From Seonamhaeicola algicola (GTDB lineage: Bacteria > Bacteroidota > Bacteroidia > Flavobacteriales > Flavobacteriaceae), in NCBI RefSeq assembly GCF_007997385.1, contig NZ_VOSC01000025.1:430689-494688 (forward strand): a stretch of 64,000 nt of DNA, given 5' to 3'. Positions 8,498 through 18,645 of the stretch are shown piece after piece. The translations under genes and the position numbers were made by a program. Below the pieces are notes generated by a model, which searched no databases, had not been told where the DNA came from, and saw only the letters and a program-made list of their open reading frames with translations. Each line of letters begins with the position of its first letter. Within the stretch, counting starts at the first letter, position 1.

Positions 8498-9094
8498 CTG
8501 AAAAAATTTCATTTAGATATTGGTTCTAAAAAATTTACCAGTTTATTAGAAAAAAAAGATGACCACGCTCACGAGGTGCTTTTTCGTCTATATTATGGTA
8601 AATTATTGCACATAGCCAAAGGTTATCTTGATAATTATGAAGATGCTGAAGGTATTGTGCAAAATGTATTTGTTAAAATATGGGAAAAAAGCGAAAACTT
8701 ATCTGCTGTAAAAAATATTAATAATTATCTTCATACCATAACTAAAAATGCTTGTTTAGACTTTTTAAAGCATCAAAAAGTTAAAAATAACTTCTCAGTT
8801 TACTATCAGCAAAGAATTTCAATTCAAAGCCAATTTATTAAAGATGAAGCAGCTTCATTAATTATAGAATCTGAATTACAAGAAACAATAGATAATGCCA
8901 TAGCTGCTTTGCCAGAAAAATGTAAAAAAGTTTTTATTAAAAGTAGGTTTGAAGGATTAAAAAACGCAGAAATTGCAGAAAAACTTCAAATTTCAAAAAG
9001 AACTGTAGATAACCACATATCAACAGCTTTACAGCATATGAGGCTTTATTTGAAAGAATATTTAACACTAATTATCATTTTTTTTAAAATTTAA
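8498..9094 (+). CDS. ECF-family RNA polymerase sigma factor of the island PUL
   Basis: This sigma-70 family protein shows region 2 (LFRLYYGKLLHIAKGYL, EDAEGIVQNVFVKIWEK) and region 4 (ALPEKCKKVFIKSRFEGLKNAEIAEKLQISKRTVDNHI). In PULs such factors are released by a FecR-type anti-sigma factor when the cognate SusC senses its glycan; the FecR gene and a SusC with an STN domain follow directly. No ATG fits. The first GTG (8576) would cut into region 2, while the same frame is open further upstream and reads naturally from CTG at 8498 (LKKFHLDIGSKKFTSLLEKK...). I chose 8498, giving 198 residues. A lost ATG (ATG to CTG) is an alternative reading. Confidence 0.8.
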   Translation: MKKFHLDIGSKKFTSLLEKKDDHAHEVLFRLYYGKLLHIAKGYLDNYEDAEGIVQNVFVKIWEKSENLSAVKNINNYLHTITKNACLDFLKHQKVKNNFSVYYQQRISIQSQFIKDEAASLIIESELQETIDNAIAALPEKCKKVFIKSRFEGLKNAEIAEKLQISKRTVDNHISTALQHMRLYLKEYLTLIIIFFKI

Positions 9095-9140
9095 CTAGGT
9101 ATAGTTTGATAGTTAGTCGTCTATATAATATCAACTAACT

Positions 9141-10277
9141 ATGGAAACCGAAAAACTTTTAAAATACATTAAGGGATTAGCTTCTCAAGAAGAAGCTAAA
9201 AGTGTTGTGAATTGGATGAATACTTCAGAGCGTAATATCCAAATTTTCAATGATTTAAAGGCGAAATACATTACTTTAACTTTTGAAGAAACTTTAAAGG
9301 TTGTTAAAACAGATAAGGCTTATAATGTTTATAAAAAACGTATAAATAAAAAAAGAACTCATTTATCTAATCTTTTTAAGTATGCCGCATTAATAGTTAT
9401 TTGCTTAGGTGTAGGGTATTCATATTTCATGTTGAATAATTCTAGCAATAATATTATTCCTGAAGATGCTATTGTGTTACAATTAGAAACAGGTGAAACA
9501 CAAATAATTACCGAAAATAATGTGGCGGTTTTAGCTGATTCAAAAGGTAATAATTATGGGCAGCAAAAAGGAAATGTTTTGCATTATAATTATAATACAA
9601 AAACAGATAAATTAATATACAACACTTTAAAAGTGCCCTACGGCAAGCGGTTTGATGTTGTACTTTCAGATAGTACCAAAGTTACCTTAAATGCGGGTAG
9701 CTCATTAAAATATCCAGTTAAATTTTTAAAAGGCTTTAACAGAGAAGTTTTTATTACTGGTGAAGCTTTTTTTAATGTAACAAAAGATAAAGCACATCCT
9801 TTCATTGTAAAAGCAGAAGGTGTTAACGTTAAAGTTTTAGGAACACAATTTAATGTGTCTTCATATCCAGAAGATATAGAAACTAAAACGGTTTTAGTAG
9901 AAGGAGCAGTAAGTTTATTTAATGAAGAAATAGACGAAGCCGAGACTCAAACTAGATTAACGCCAGGAGAATTAGCTGTTTTAAATAGAGGGACAGGTGA
10001 TTTAATTATTGAAAATGTAGATGTTTCATTATACACTTCATGGATAAATGGAGTGGTTAGTTTTAAACATGAACCCTTTAAAAATATTATAAGAAAACTT
10101 GAAAGGTATTATGATGTTTCAATACAATGTAATGATAATGCATTGAATAACACAACATTTACAGCAAGTTTTAATAATGCTAGTATTGAATATATCTTAG
10201 GAACTTTTAAAGAAAACTATAGTATTAACTACACTATAAATAACACAACAAACAAGCCAACTATAATAATCAACTAA
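9141..10277 (+). CDS. FecR-family anti-sigma factor
   Basis: A 378-residue inner-membrane protein. It has an N-terminal cytoplasmic anti-sigma part (about 1-70), one membrane span at about 79-97 (YAALIVICLGVGYSYFML) and a periplasmic FecR domain (about 165-265, LKVPYGKRFDVVLSDSTKVTLNAGSSLKYPV through VLGTQFNV). The C-terminal DUF4974-type domain is at about 300-378. It holds the sigma factor encoded 46 bp upstream until the STN domain of the SusC receptor signals. It also precedes that SusC, the standard sigma/anti-sigma/SusC order of Bacteroidetes. Confidence 0.92.
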   Translation: METEKLLKYIKGLASQEEAKSVVNWMNTSERNIQIFNDLKAKYITLTFEETLKVVKTDKAYNVYKKRINKKRTHLSNLFKYAALIVICLGVGYSYFMLNNSSNNIIPEDAIVLQLETGETQIITENNVAVLADSKGNNYGQQKGNVLHYNYNTKTDKLIYNTLKVPYGKRFDVVLSDSTKVTLNAGSSLKYPVKFLKGFNREVFITGEAFFNVTKDKAHPFIVKAEGVNVKVLGTQFNVSSYPEDIETKTVLVEGAVSLFNEEIDEAETQTRLTPGELAVLNRGTGDLIIENVDVSLYTSWINGVVSFKHEPFKNIIRKLERYYDVSIQCNDNALNNTTFTASFNNASIEYILGTFKENYSINYTINNTTNKPTIIIN

Positions 10278-10365
10278 ACTAAATTATACCACATATGACA
10301 TAGAGAAAACACTACACAACAAACTAATTTATTATTCTACTTAATCATATTTATGCAAACAAGAG

Positions 10366-10404
10366 CATAAAAAAACCGGAAAATGCGGGAACATTTTACC
10401 GGTT
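10366..10404 (-). terminator. Minus-strand hairpin terminator between fecR and susC
   Basis: AACCGG-T-AAAATG pairs with CATTTT-CCGGTT around a six-base loop (10374-10404). On the minus strand it is followed directly by a run of seven T within CCGGTTTTTTTATG, a good intrinsic terminator. There is no minus-strand protein gene here. On the plus strand no T-run follows the stem. It could end an antisense RNA running across the susC leader. Confidence 0.6.
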
Positions 10405-10450
10405 AAATGTGTGATTAAATTAATAACCAACGTAAAGAACTATAAAAGTA

Positions 10451-13400
10451 ATGAAAAACCTTGTTATTCAAAGGGAAAATATTCTCTTTCTGTTACAAAG
10501 CAATTTAAAAATGAAACTAACCACAATCTTTTTAGTTGTTGCCTTGTTTCAAACACACGCAAACCCTGTATCTAAAAAAGATAATACCACAGTTACTATT
10601 AATTTAGAAAACGTGCGTTTGGAAAAGGTGTTAAATCGGATTGAAACTATTACCGATTATAAATTCATCTATAAAGATGAAGATGTTAACTATCAAAAGC
10701 GCGTTACAGTTAATGTAAATAAGAAACCGCTTTTAGAAGTGTTAGATGATTTATTTTTCAATACAAAAATCCAATATAAGCTTTCTAAAAAACAAATTGT
10801 ATTGAAACCTAAAAAGGAGTCAAAAAATGAGATACCCTTAAAACAAAATCTAACTCAAACAAAGTTTTTGGTAAGCGGTACTATTTTAGATGAAAACGGG
10901 CAGCCACTACCTGGAGCAAATGTTATTGAAAAAGGAACAGCAAATGGAGCAACTGCAGATTTTGATGGTGATTTTGCCCTCAATGTAGCTAGTAAAAATG
11001 CTATATTGACTGTGTCATTTCTTGGTTTTGAAACTAAAGAAGTACCGGTTAATAATCAATCACAAATTAAAATAGTTTTAAAAGAAAACTTATCAGAACT
11101 TGATGAAGTTGTGGTTGTAGGTTTTGGAAGTCAAAAAAAGGAAACAGTAGTTGGGTCTATAACGCAGGCAAAAGGAGAAGAACTCCTTAGGGCAGGAAAT
11201 GTAGGCACTGTATCAGAGGCTCTTTCAGGTCTTATGCCCGGGGTGTCAACTATGCAGGCAGCTGGTCAGCCAGGGGCTACTCAGGCAAATATCACTATTA
11301 GAGGTCAAAGTACATGGACAAATAATGACCCTTTATTTGTAGTGGACGGTGTAGAGCGAGATTTTAATGATATAGATCCCAATGAAATTGAATCTATCTC
11401 AGTTTTAAAAGATGCTTCTGCAACAGCTGTGTTTGGTGTTAAAGCAGCTAATGGAGTTGTGGTTATTACTACAAAAAGAGGTAAAAAAGGAGAAACTAAA
11501 GTAAGTATAACAAGTAGTTGGGGAATTAAAGAACCCACAATGAATACAAATTACTACGCAGATTATCCAACTACGCTAGAGGCTTTTAATCAAGCTGCTA
11601 TGAACGATAGAAAATATGAAAGCTTAGTACCTCAAAGTGTTATAGACACTTGGAGAGACCCTAATAGAGACAAAAGATTATATTCTTACACTACATGGAT
11701 TAACGAGTTGCTTACTACTGGAAAGGCATCACAGTATAACATTAATGTTTCTGGAGGGAATGATTTTGTAAAATATTTTACTTCATTAGGTTATCAGCAT
11801 GATGGAGATATTTTTGACTTTAATAAGCAAAAAGATTTTGACCCTCGTACTTTTCAAAATAGATACAACTGGAGGTCTAACTTAGATTTTAATTTCAGTG
11901 AAACAACAAAATTTCAAGTAGGTCTTGGTGGTAATTTTAAACAATGGAGTGGTAATTCTGTAACAAGGCTTACCAATAATGGTATTGCTCCGGGAGGAGG
12001 GGATAGTTTTACACGTATTTGGCAAACACCGCTTGCGGGACCACAACCTATTTTGGAAGATGGTAGGTTAACTACAATTCAAGGAGCTACTGTAAATCCT
12101 AATTTTTATAGAATTGAAAGAGAGGGTGAGTGGAAAAGAAGATCTAACACTTTAATAACTGATTTCACTTTAATTCAAAATATAACTGCAAACTTAAAAG
12201 CTAGTGCAAAATTGTCGTATAATTTTAGTCAGGGGTATAATAGTAGTATTACAGGAAGTCCTCTGTTTTATTATTATGATGAAGATATAGATGATTTTAC
12301 ATTGCCTGATAATCCAGATGCAGTTGAACCTCCACTTCAAGTAAATGGGGAAAGTATAGGTTATTCAAATAGTAGTTTGTATTACGAGTTTAGATTAAAT
12401 TATGATAAAACTTTTGGAGATAGTCATGATGTCGGTATTATGGGGCTTTTCTTCAGAAGAAAATCTCAAAACAATGCAAACTTTCCTAGATATGAAGAAA
12501 GTTGGGTTGGTAGAGCAACTTATGGATATAAAGGTAAGTATTTAGCAGAGTTTAACGGGGCATATAATGGTAATGAAAATTGGGCTCCTGGTTTACGATT
12601 TGGATTTTTCCCTTCAGCTGCAGTAGGTTGGGTTGTTTCTAAGGAAAACTGGTTTGAAGAAAATGTCGGTTTTTTAGATTTTTTAAAGTTTAGATACTCA
12701 TACGGAGAAATTGGTTCTGATGGCGGAATAGGGAATGATCGCTTTTTATATCTATCTCCTTGGGAATCTAGAACAAATAACAATAACGCCTTTTTCTATG
12801 GAAACCCTTTAATAAATTACGGGGGAGGAAATTATGGAGTATTTAGAGAAGGAACACCAGCAGTATTAGATAATACCTGGGAGAAAGCCATTAAGCAAGA
12901 TTTAGCCGTAGAATTAGCTACGTTAAATAATAGATTGCGCTTACAAGTAGAACTGTTTGATGAGCGTCGAAGAGATATCATCATGCAACGTAATACAATT
13001 GCTCCTTGGTTCGGAAATGCGGCTCCAAAAGCTAATATTGGAGAAACAAAAAATCATGGAATTGATATAGAAGTAAAATGGAACGATAGAATAGGTAAAG
13101 ATTTTGAATACTTTTTGAGAGCAAACATGTCATTAAGTGAAAGTAGAGTAGTAGAACGAGATGATCCACCTTCAACAGACGCATATAGAGCAAATGCAGG
13201 AAAACCAATAGGTTGGAATAGTGGTTTGTTATCCGATGGATTGTATAATTCATGGAATGACTTATATAATAGCCCTACATCTGTATGGTTAACAAATGAT
13301 ATAGCAATTCCTGGAATGTTAAGTTATGTAGATTATAACGGAGATGGTATTATTAATCAAAACGATGTAGTACCAATAAACAACCCGTCGTATCCAACAA

Positions 13401-13879
13401 AAACGTATGCATTTAATTTAGGGTTTAGCTATAAAAACTTTTCTGTTAACGCATTATTTAATGGCATGTTTGATATTTCAAAAAGCTTAGGTAGAATTTA
13501 TTTATTTGAGTACGAAAGTGTTTCAGTCAACACCTTTCAACTTCTTAATAATGAACAAAGAGATGCTTGGTCTTTTAGTAATCCTAATGGAGTTCACCCT
13601 GCATTACGAACATCGGCAAATAGTCATGATACCCAGGCTAGTACTTATACAAATAGATCAAGTAATTTTTTAAGATTTAAAACCTTAGAGGTTAAGTATA
13701 AATTTGGTAAAAGGTTAAATGAAGCTATAGGTTTGTTTGATTCTTTTGAATTATTTGCCAATGGAAATAATTTAATGACTTGGTCAGCTTTACCAGATGA
13801 GTTTGACCCAGAACAGCGACAACTGCTGGTATACCCACTTGTTAGAAGATACAATTTTGGATTGAGAGCCTCTTTCTAA
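10451..13879 (+). CDS. susC: SusC-like TonB-dependent transporter with STN signalling domain
   Basis: A 1142-residue outer-membrane glycan importer. It has an N-terminal extension and signal peptide (the stronger signal starts at Met21), a secretin/TonB short N-terminal (STN) domain at about 46-118 and a carboxypeptidase-regulatory-like domain at about 139-213. These are followed by DEVVVVGFG (218-226), the plug (about 230-345) and a barrel ending in F. The STN domain contacts the FecR-type anti-sigma factor encoded upstream, so this SusC both transports and signals. It is paired with the SusD gene 23 bp downstream. The substrate cannot be read from the sequence. Confidence 0.95.
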   Translation: MKNLVIQRENILFLLQSNLKMKLTTIFLVVALFQTHANPVSKKDNTTVTINLENVRLEKVLNRIETITDYKFIYKDEDVNYQKRVTVNVNKKPLLEVLDDLFFNTKIQYKLSKKQIVLKPKKESKNEIPLKQNLTQTKFLVSGTILDENGQPLPGANVIEKGTANGATADFDGDFALNVASKNAILTVSFLGFETKEVPVNNQSQIKIVLKENLSELDEVVVVGFGSQKKETVVGSITQAKGEELLRAGNVGTVSEALSGLMPGVSTMQAAGQPGATQANITIRGQSTWTNNDPLFVVDGVERDFNDIDPNEIESISVLKDASATAVFGVKAANGVVVITTKRGKKGETKVSITSSWGIKEPTMNTNYYADYPTTLEAFNQAAMNDRKYESLVPQSVIDTWRDPNRDKRLYSYTTWINELLTTGKASQYNINVSGGNDFVKYFTSLGYQHDGDIFDFNKQKDFDPRTFQNRYNWRSNLDFNFSETTKFQVGLGGNFKQWSGNSVTRLTNNGIAPGGGDSFTRIWQTPLAGPQPILEDGRLTTIQGATVNPNFYRIEREGEWKRRSNTLITDFTLIQNITANLKASAKLSYNFSQGYNSSITGSPLFYYYDEDIDDFTLPDNPDAVEPPLQVNGESIGYSNSSLYYEFRLNYDKTFGDSHDVGIMGLFFRRKSQNNANFPRYEESWVGRATYGYKGKYLAEFNGAYNGNENWAPGLRFGFFPSAAVGWVVSKENWFEENVGFLDFLKFRYSYGEIGSDGGIGNDRFLYLSPWESRTNNNNAFFYGNPLINYGGGNYGVFREGTPAVLDNTWEKAIKQDLAVELATLNNRLRLQVELFDERRRDIIMQRNTIAPWFGNAAPKANIGETKNHGIDIEVKWNDRIGKDFEYFLRANMSLSESRVVERDDPPSTDAYRANAGKPIGWNSGLLSDGLYNSWNDLYNSPTSVWLTNDIAIPGMLSYVDYNGDGIINQNDVVPINNPSYPTKTYAFNLGFSYKNFSVNALFNGMFDISKSLGRIYLFEYESVSVNTFQLLNNEQRDAWSFSNPNGVHPALRTSANSHDTQASTYTNRSSNFLRFKTLEVKYKFGKRLNEAIGLFDSFELFANGNNLMTWSALPDEFDPEQRQLLVYPLVRRYNFGLRASF

Positions 13880-13902
13880 AAAATAAACAAAATTTAAAAA
13901 TT

Positions 13903-15753
13903 ATGAAAAGATATTATTTAAGACTACTGTTGTTGTTTACAACAGTGTCTGTACTAATTTCATGTGAGGATTATCTAGATGTTAGTCCCGATTTAGGAAT
14001 AGATGTAAATGAAGTTTTTACCGACTATTTTAGTACTCGCGGAGCTGTAGACAGGGCTAGTAGATTAATACATAACTATGTTTACAATCAAACTGACTGG
14101 TCAAGTGAAATAGGAGCTATGTCTGATGAATGCCAAATGTCTCAAGAAAGATTTCCAACACATAATACCTTAAATGCAGGGGTATGGATGGATTCTGGAG
14201 CCAGAGAAATTGGTGGCATGAGGTATATTAATCAGGGAACAGAGTTTGATGGAAGTGACTTTAACTCAGAGCCTGTTGCAAAAGCATTTTTGGCAATTCG
14301 TGCTGTTAACTCAGTTTTAGATAACATTGATTTGTTAAAAGAATATCCAACAGAGTTGGGGTATACTCCTCAACAATTGAAAGATCAACTTGTAGGCCAA
14401 AGTTACTTTTTAAGAGCATTTCATTATTTTCAAATAATTAGAAGATATGGCGGTTTTCCAATAATGAATAAAGTATATTCTACAAGTTATAATTTTGATG
14501 AAGAGCGTCCAACATATTTAGAATCAACAGATGCATTGATTGAAGATTGTGATAAAGCTATAGACTTATTACCTGAAGTATGGAACGATCAAAATGAAGG
14601 AAGAGCCACTAAAACATCTGCAAGAGCATTAAAAGCAATGGCTTTACTGTATGCGGCTAGTCCTCTAATGAACCCTGATTTAAACCCATACGGTTCAAAT
14701 TCTAAAACATACAATATCTCTTACGCAGAAAAAGCAGCAGTAGCAGCAGCTGAGGCTATTAATAGCTATAGCTTAGGAGGATATTCTATGTATTCTATGG
14801 ATAATTATACAGAAAATTGGTTAAGTAGAACTCCAGGTTTTCCCAAAGAAGCTATTATTGTAGCTCCTTTTTCCAGACATTCAGATCCTGTTGGAGGTAT
14901 AATTGGTGAAGGTTGGGTACTACCACAATTTGCAGGAGGCTGGTTTGCAGAAAGCCCTCCAACTCATAATGCTGTAGAATGGTTTGAAACAGCTTTAGGT
15001 TATGATGTTAATGATCCAGAGGCTGTTACTAATGGTGGGTTTGATCCAAATAATCCTTATGCAAACCGTGACCCTAGATTAAAACAATTAATATTTACAC
15101 ATGGTGACGATATGTTTGAAGGATTACCAAATCCGAGCGGTCAAAATCAAAGAGTTTTAGATGCATCTTCAAACCCTGTTGGATGGCATTATAATTTTGA
15201 TGTTTCAAAAAACAAAATGTTTACAGGATATTATCACAAAGGAAAACACAGATGGTTAGGATGTGACAGGTGGAATAGAATAGGAGGTTATTATCGTTCA
15301 ATGCCACACATAAGAGTAGCTCAGCTATACTTAGATTATGCAGAGGCGGTTAATGAAGCATATGGTCCCAATGGTACAGCACCAGGTAGCTCTTTAACTG
15401 CAATTGAAGCTATTAATGTGGTTAGAAATAGAGCTAACATGCCTAATGTTTTATCTAAATATTCGGCAAGTAAAGAAGAGTTTAGAAAACGAATATACAA
15501 TGAAAGAGCAGTTGAATTATTTCATGAACAACATAGATGGCATGATTTAAGACGATGGAAATTAGCAAAAGAAGTTTTAGGTCAAGGAAATATTTATGCA
15601 GCAGATATAAAAACTATAAATGGGCAAACTGTTTATGGTAAAAAAATTATTGAAGGGGCAATTCGAGTTTTTGAAGATAAACATTATTGGTATCCATTCC
15701 CTCAAGAAGTAATGGATATTATGTCAAAATTTGAACAAAACCCAGGATGGTAA
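13903..15753 (+). CDS. susD: SusD-like surface glycan-binding lipoprotein (first pair)
   Basis: A 616-residue SusD/RagB-family lipoprotein, with signal peptide and lipobox LISC (Cys21). It has TPR-like helices with the usual YFLRAFHYFQIIRRYGGFP motif and the C-terminal ERAVELFHEQHRWHDLRRWKLA and FPQEVMDIM...NPGW ends. It caps the SusC barrel encoded just upstream and binds oligosaccharide at the cell surface. The gene overlaps the frame of the next SusC gene by a few bases if the upstream ATG there is used. Confidence 0.95.
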   Translation: MKRYYLRLLLLFTTVSVLISCEDYLDVSPDLGIDVNEVFTDYFSTRGAVDRASRLIHNYVYNQTDWSSEIGAMSDECQMSQERFPTHNTLNAGVWMDSGAREIGGMRYINQGTEFDGSDFNSEPVAKAFLAIRAVNSVLDNIDLLKEYPTELGYTPQQLKDQLVGQSYFLRAFHYFQIIRRYGGFPIMNKVYSTSYNFDEERPTYLESTDALIEDCDKAIDLLPEVWNDQNEGRATKTSARALKAMALLYAASPLMNPDLNPYGSNSKTYNISYAEKAAVAAAEAINSYSLGGYSMYSMDNYTENWLSRTPGFPKEAIIVAPFSRHSDPVGGIIGEGWVLPQFAGGWFAESPPTHNAVEWFETALGYDVNDPEAVTNGGFDPNNPYANRDPRLKQLIFTHGDDMFEGLPNPSGQNQRVLDASSNPVGWHYNFDVSKNKMFTGYYHKGKHRWLGCDRWNRIGGYYRSMPHIRVAQLYLDYAEAVNEAYGPNGTAPGSSLTAIEAINVVRNRANMPNVLSKYSASKEEFRKRIYNERAVELFHEQHRWHDLRRWKLAKEVLGQGNIYAADIKTINGQTVYGKKIIEGAIRVFEDKHYWYPFPQEVMDIMSKFEQNPGW

Positions 15754-15767
15754 ATAAAATAAAAAAG

Positions 15768-18563
15768 ATGAAATACTACATATTATTATTTTTAACTGCC
15801 TTAATAGGGAGTGTTTCTGCACAACAGAAAAACGATACGTTAAAGGTTGTAAACTCTAAAAAAGTAGAACTTCCTTTTACCAAAATTGATAGAAATAGGC
15901 TGGTTGGTGCCGTAGATATTATTGAAGGAGATGATTTATTGCATTCTTCAGATTATAATGTAGAATCTATTTTAGCTGGACAAGCTTCAGGGTTAGTTGT
16001 TTACGAAGGTAACGGGGCACCTGGTTTAGATAATACTTGGATGAAAATTAGAGGGCTTTCTAGAGGGGGGCAAGATGATTTTCCATTAATTGTAATTGAT
16101 GGAATAGCTAACAGAGCGTTATCTAGTATTGCTATAGATGAGGTAGAAAGTATTCAAATTTTAAAAGACGCTACAGCTAAAATGTTGTATGGTAGTAAAG
16201 CTGCTAATGGTGTTATCATGTTAACTACTAAACGAGGTTATAATGGTAAACATAAAGTGTCATTCTATCATGAGTATGGAATAAAAACACCTACAAGGTT
16301 ACCCCAGTATTTAAACTCTGCTCAATATGCAACCTTGTATAACCAAGCTAGAGTTAATGATGGGCTAGAGCCTATCTATTCTTCAGATGATATTGATAAT
16401 TATGCAAATAATCCATCAGTAATCTATCCTGATGTTGATTTTTATGATGAATTCTTGAAAAAAAGTACATCTTTTCAAAGATTTAATGCACAATTAATTG
16501 GAGGTGATGAAAAAATCCAATATTTCTTAAATCTAGGATATATTCATGAAGATGGAATAGAAAATAAAGGAAGAACTCAAAAATTTGACCGCTTCAACAT
16601 TCGTGGAAATTTAGATTATACTGTAAATAAAACAGTTTCTATGTTTCTAGATTTAGCAGGAAGAATGGACGTTTGGGATAGAGCTAATATAAGTAATAGC
16701 CAGTTTTTTAGTTCCTTGTCTTCACATCGTCCGAATGATTATCCTCTCTGGGCAGGTGAAATAGGAGATACTGATAACCTAGGCTACAGCCCAAGAATTA
16801 ATACTAACCTTGTTGGTGAACTTGCTAGGTCAGGTTATGTTAATGAAAAGAATTATTATGCACAAACTAACTTAGGTATTGATTTTAATTTAAATACTAT
16901 ACTCAAAGGATTAAGTGCGAAAGGGTATGTAACCTTTGATGTATTCAATAATATATCTATTGGTAAACCCCTAGAGTATTCTAGAATTAGATTTGATGAC
17001 CCTAACGATTTGTCAATAACAACAAGAATTGGTACTGATAGGTTAGATGGAGACGAAAGCCGAAGAGGAGATAATTCAACTCAAAATTTAGGATTAGTAA
17101 TGCAAGTAGATTATAAAAGATCTTGGGGTAATAATGATTTACTAATTAATTTGGTAGGAATCAATCAAACACTTACAAGAAAAGCAACTCTAGACGGTCC
17201 AACAACTCAACAGGATGATAAAAGTGTAAATATTGGAACTAGGGTAAACTATACCTTTAAAAATAAATATGTTTTAGAAGGATCATCTTCCTACATGGGA
17301 TCTGATAAATTCATATCAGATAATAGGTGGGGGTTATATGGAGCAGGTGGTTTTGCTTGGTTAGTTTCTAATGAAAACTTTTTAAATGATAATAAATATA
17401 TAAACTATTTGAAACTGAAAGGTTCTTTTGGAGTAATGGGTTATGATAGGCAAGGAACTTTTGATTACTTATTGTATCGCGATTTTTATCAAGCAAGTGG
17501 AGCTTTTAGTACTGGTCCTCAAAACTCTAATACAGAATATGGATGGAGACCAGGTCAAATTGGTAATCCAGGTCTAACATTTGAGGAATCTAAAGAAATA
17601 AATGTAGGCATAGAAGCTCAATTATTTAATAATAAAATAGATCTAGAGGTAAATTACTTTAATGAGTTAAGGACTTCAATGCCAGTAGTGCTACGAAACG
17701 CTTTACCTGATTATACAGGAGATTTAAAACCAATTGGAAACTTTAATGAAGTATCAAATAAAGGTATAGACGCTTCTATTAGGTATACAGATAATATTAA
17801 CAATTTTAATTATTCTATAGGCGCAAATGTTTTATACTCTAAATCTGTTAATGAAGTATTTGATGAGCTTAACGAGTATACAACTCAAAACCGAACAGGT
17901 CAAGTAGCTGACGGAATATGGGGCTGGCAAGCAGATGGTCTATACCAAGATGTTGCTGATATAGCAGCTCATGGTGTATCATCAGCATTTGGAGATATTA
18001 TTCCAGGAGATGTTAAACTAATAGATATAACCAATGATAATAACGACAATGTAATAGATCAATTTGATACTAAGTTAATTGGTAATTGGTTTCCTAGAGT
18101 AAATTACTCCCTTAACTTAAATTTAGAATATAAAGGTATTGAATTATTCCTTTTAGGACAAGGAACAGCAGGTTCTGATATCATACGAAACGGTTCTTAT
18201 TACTGGAATACAGGTGAAAATAAGTATTCTGTATTTGCTTTGGGCTCAGCAACACCAGGGGCAGTGTCTAATGCAACATCTCCTAGGTTAACCTCTTTAA
18301 ATCAATCACATAGTTACCGTACTTCAACCTATTGGTTAACTAATGGAGACTACTTTAAATTAAGAACTGCAGAACTTGCTTATAACTTTAATGAAAGAAT
18401 TAGCAAGAAATTTGGAGCAACTAATTTTAGATTATTTCTAAGAGGTAACGATTTGTTTACTATATCAAAAATTAAAGATTTAGACCCTGAAAGTTTAAGT
18501 TCAGGAATCGCTAATTATCCAGGGTTTAGAACGCTGTCTTTAGGCTTAAAATTAACATACTAA
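15768..18563 (+). CDS. susC: SusC-like TonB-dependent transporter lacking the N-terminal regulatory domain (second pair)
   Basis: A SusC-family receptor of 931 residues. I chose the ATG at 15768, which gives a standard signal peptide (MKYYILLFLTALIGSVSAQQ). An in-frame ATG at 15747 would overlap the preceding SusD stop and add seven residues. Unlike the first SusC it has neither an STN nor a carboxypeptidase-like domain: the plug starts about 35 residues after the signal (LVGAVDIIEGDDLL...). It therefore probably transports without signalling to the sigma factor. The barrel ends in LKLTY. Its partner SusD follows at 18646. Confidence 0.92.
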   Translation: MKYYILLFLTALIGSVSAQQKNDTLKVVNSKKVELPFTKIDRNRLVGAVDIIEGDDLLHSSDYNVESILAGQASGLVVYEGNGAPGLDNTWMKIRGLSRGGQDDFPLIVIDGIANRALSSIAIDEVESIQILKDATAKMLYGSKAANGVIMLTTKRGYNGKHKVSFYHEYGIKTPTRLPQYLNSAQYATLYNQARVNDGLEPIYSSDDIDNYANNPSVIYPDVDFYDEFLKKSTSFQRFNAQLIGGDEKIQYFLNLGYIHEDGIENKGRTQKFDRFNIRGNLDYTVNKTVSMFLDLAGRMDVWDRANISNSQFFSSLSSHRPNDYPLWAGEIGDTDNLGYSPRINTNLVGELARSGYVNEKNYYAQTNLGIDFNLNTILKGLSAKGYVTFDVFNNISIGKPLEYSRIRFDDPNDLSITTRIGTDRLDGDESRRGDNSTQNLGLVMQVDYKRSWGNNDLLINLVGINQTLTRKATLDGPTTQQDDKSVNIGTRVNYTFKNKYVLEGSSSYMGSDKFISDNRWGLYGAGGFAWLVSNENFLNDNKYINYLKLKGSFGVMGYDRQGTFDYLLYRDFYQASGAFSTGPQNSNTEYGWRPGQIGNPGLTFEESKEINVGIEAQLFNNKIDLEVNYFNELRTSMPVVLRNALPDYTGDLKPIGNFNEVSNKGIDASIRYTDNINNFNYSIGANVLYSKSVNEVFDELNEYTTQNRTGQVADGIWGWQADGLYQDVADIAAHGVSSAFGDIIPGDVKLIDITNDNNDNVIDQFDTKLIGNWFPRVNYSLNLNLEYKGIELFLLGQGTAGSDIIRNGSYYWNTGENKYSVFALGSATPGAVSNATSPRLTSLNQSHSYRTSTYWLTNGDYFKLRTAELAYNFNERISKKFGATNFRLFLRGNDLFTISKIKDLDPESLSSGIANYPGFRTLSLGLKLTY

Positions 18564-18645
18564 AAAGTTTATTATGAGACAAAAGTTAAATAAAAAAGAA
18601 AACACTGTCACAGCATACACTAGTGTTTTTAAAACAAAATATAAG

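Noticed and set aside
15747..15767. Upstream ATG of the second SusC as its start
   Set aside because: It overlaps the SusD stop and places seven Lys/Asn-rich residues before a complete signal peptide that starts at 15768.
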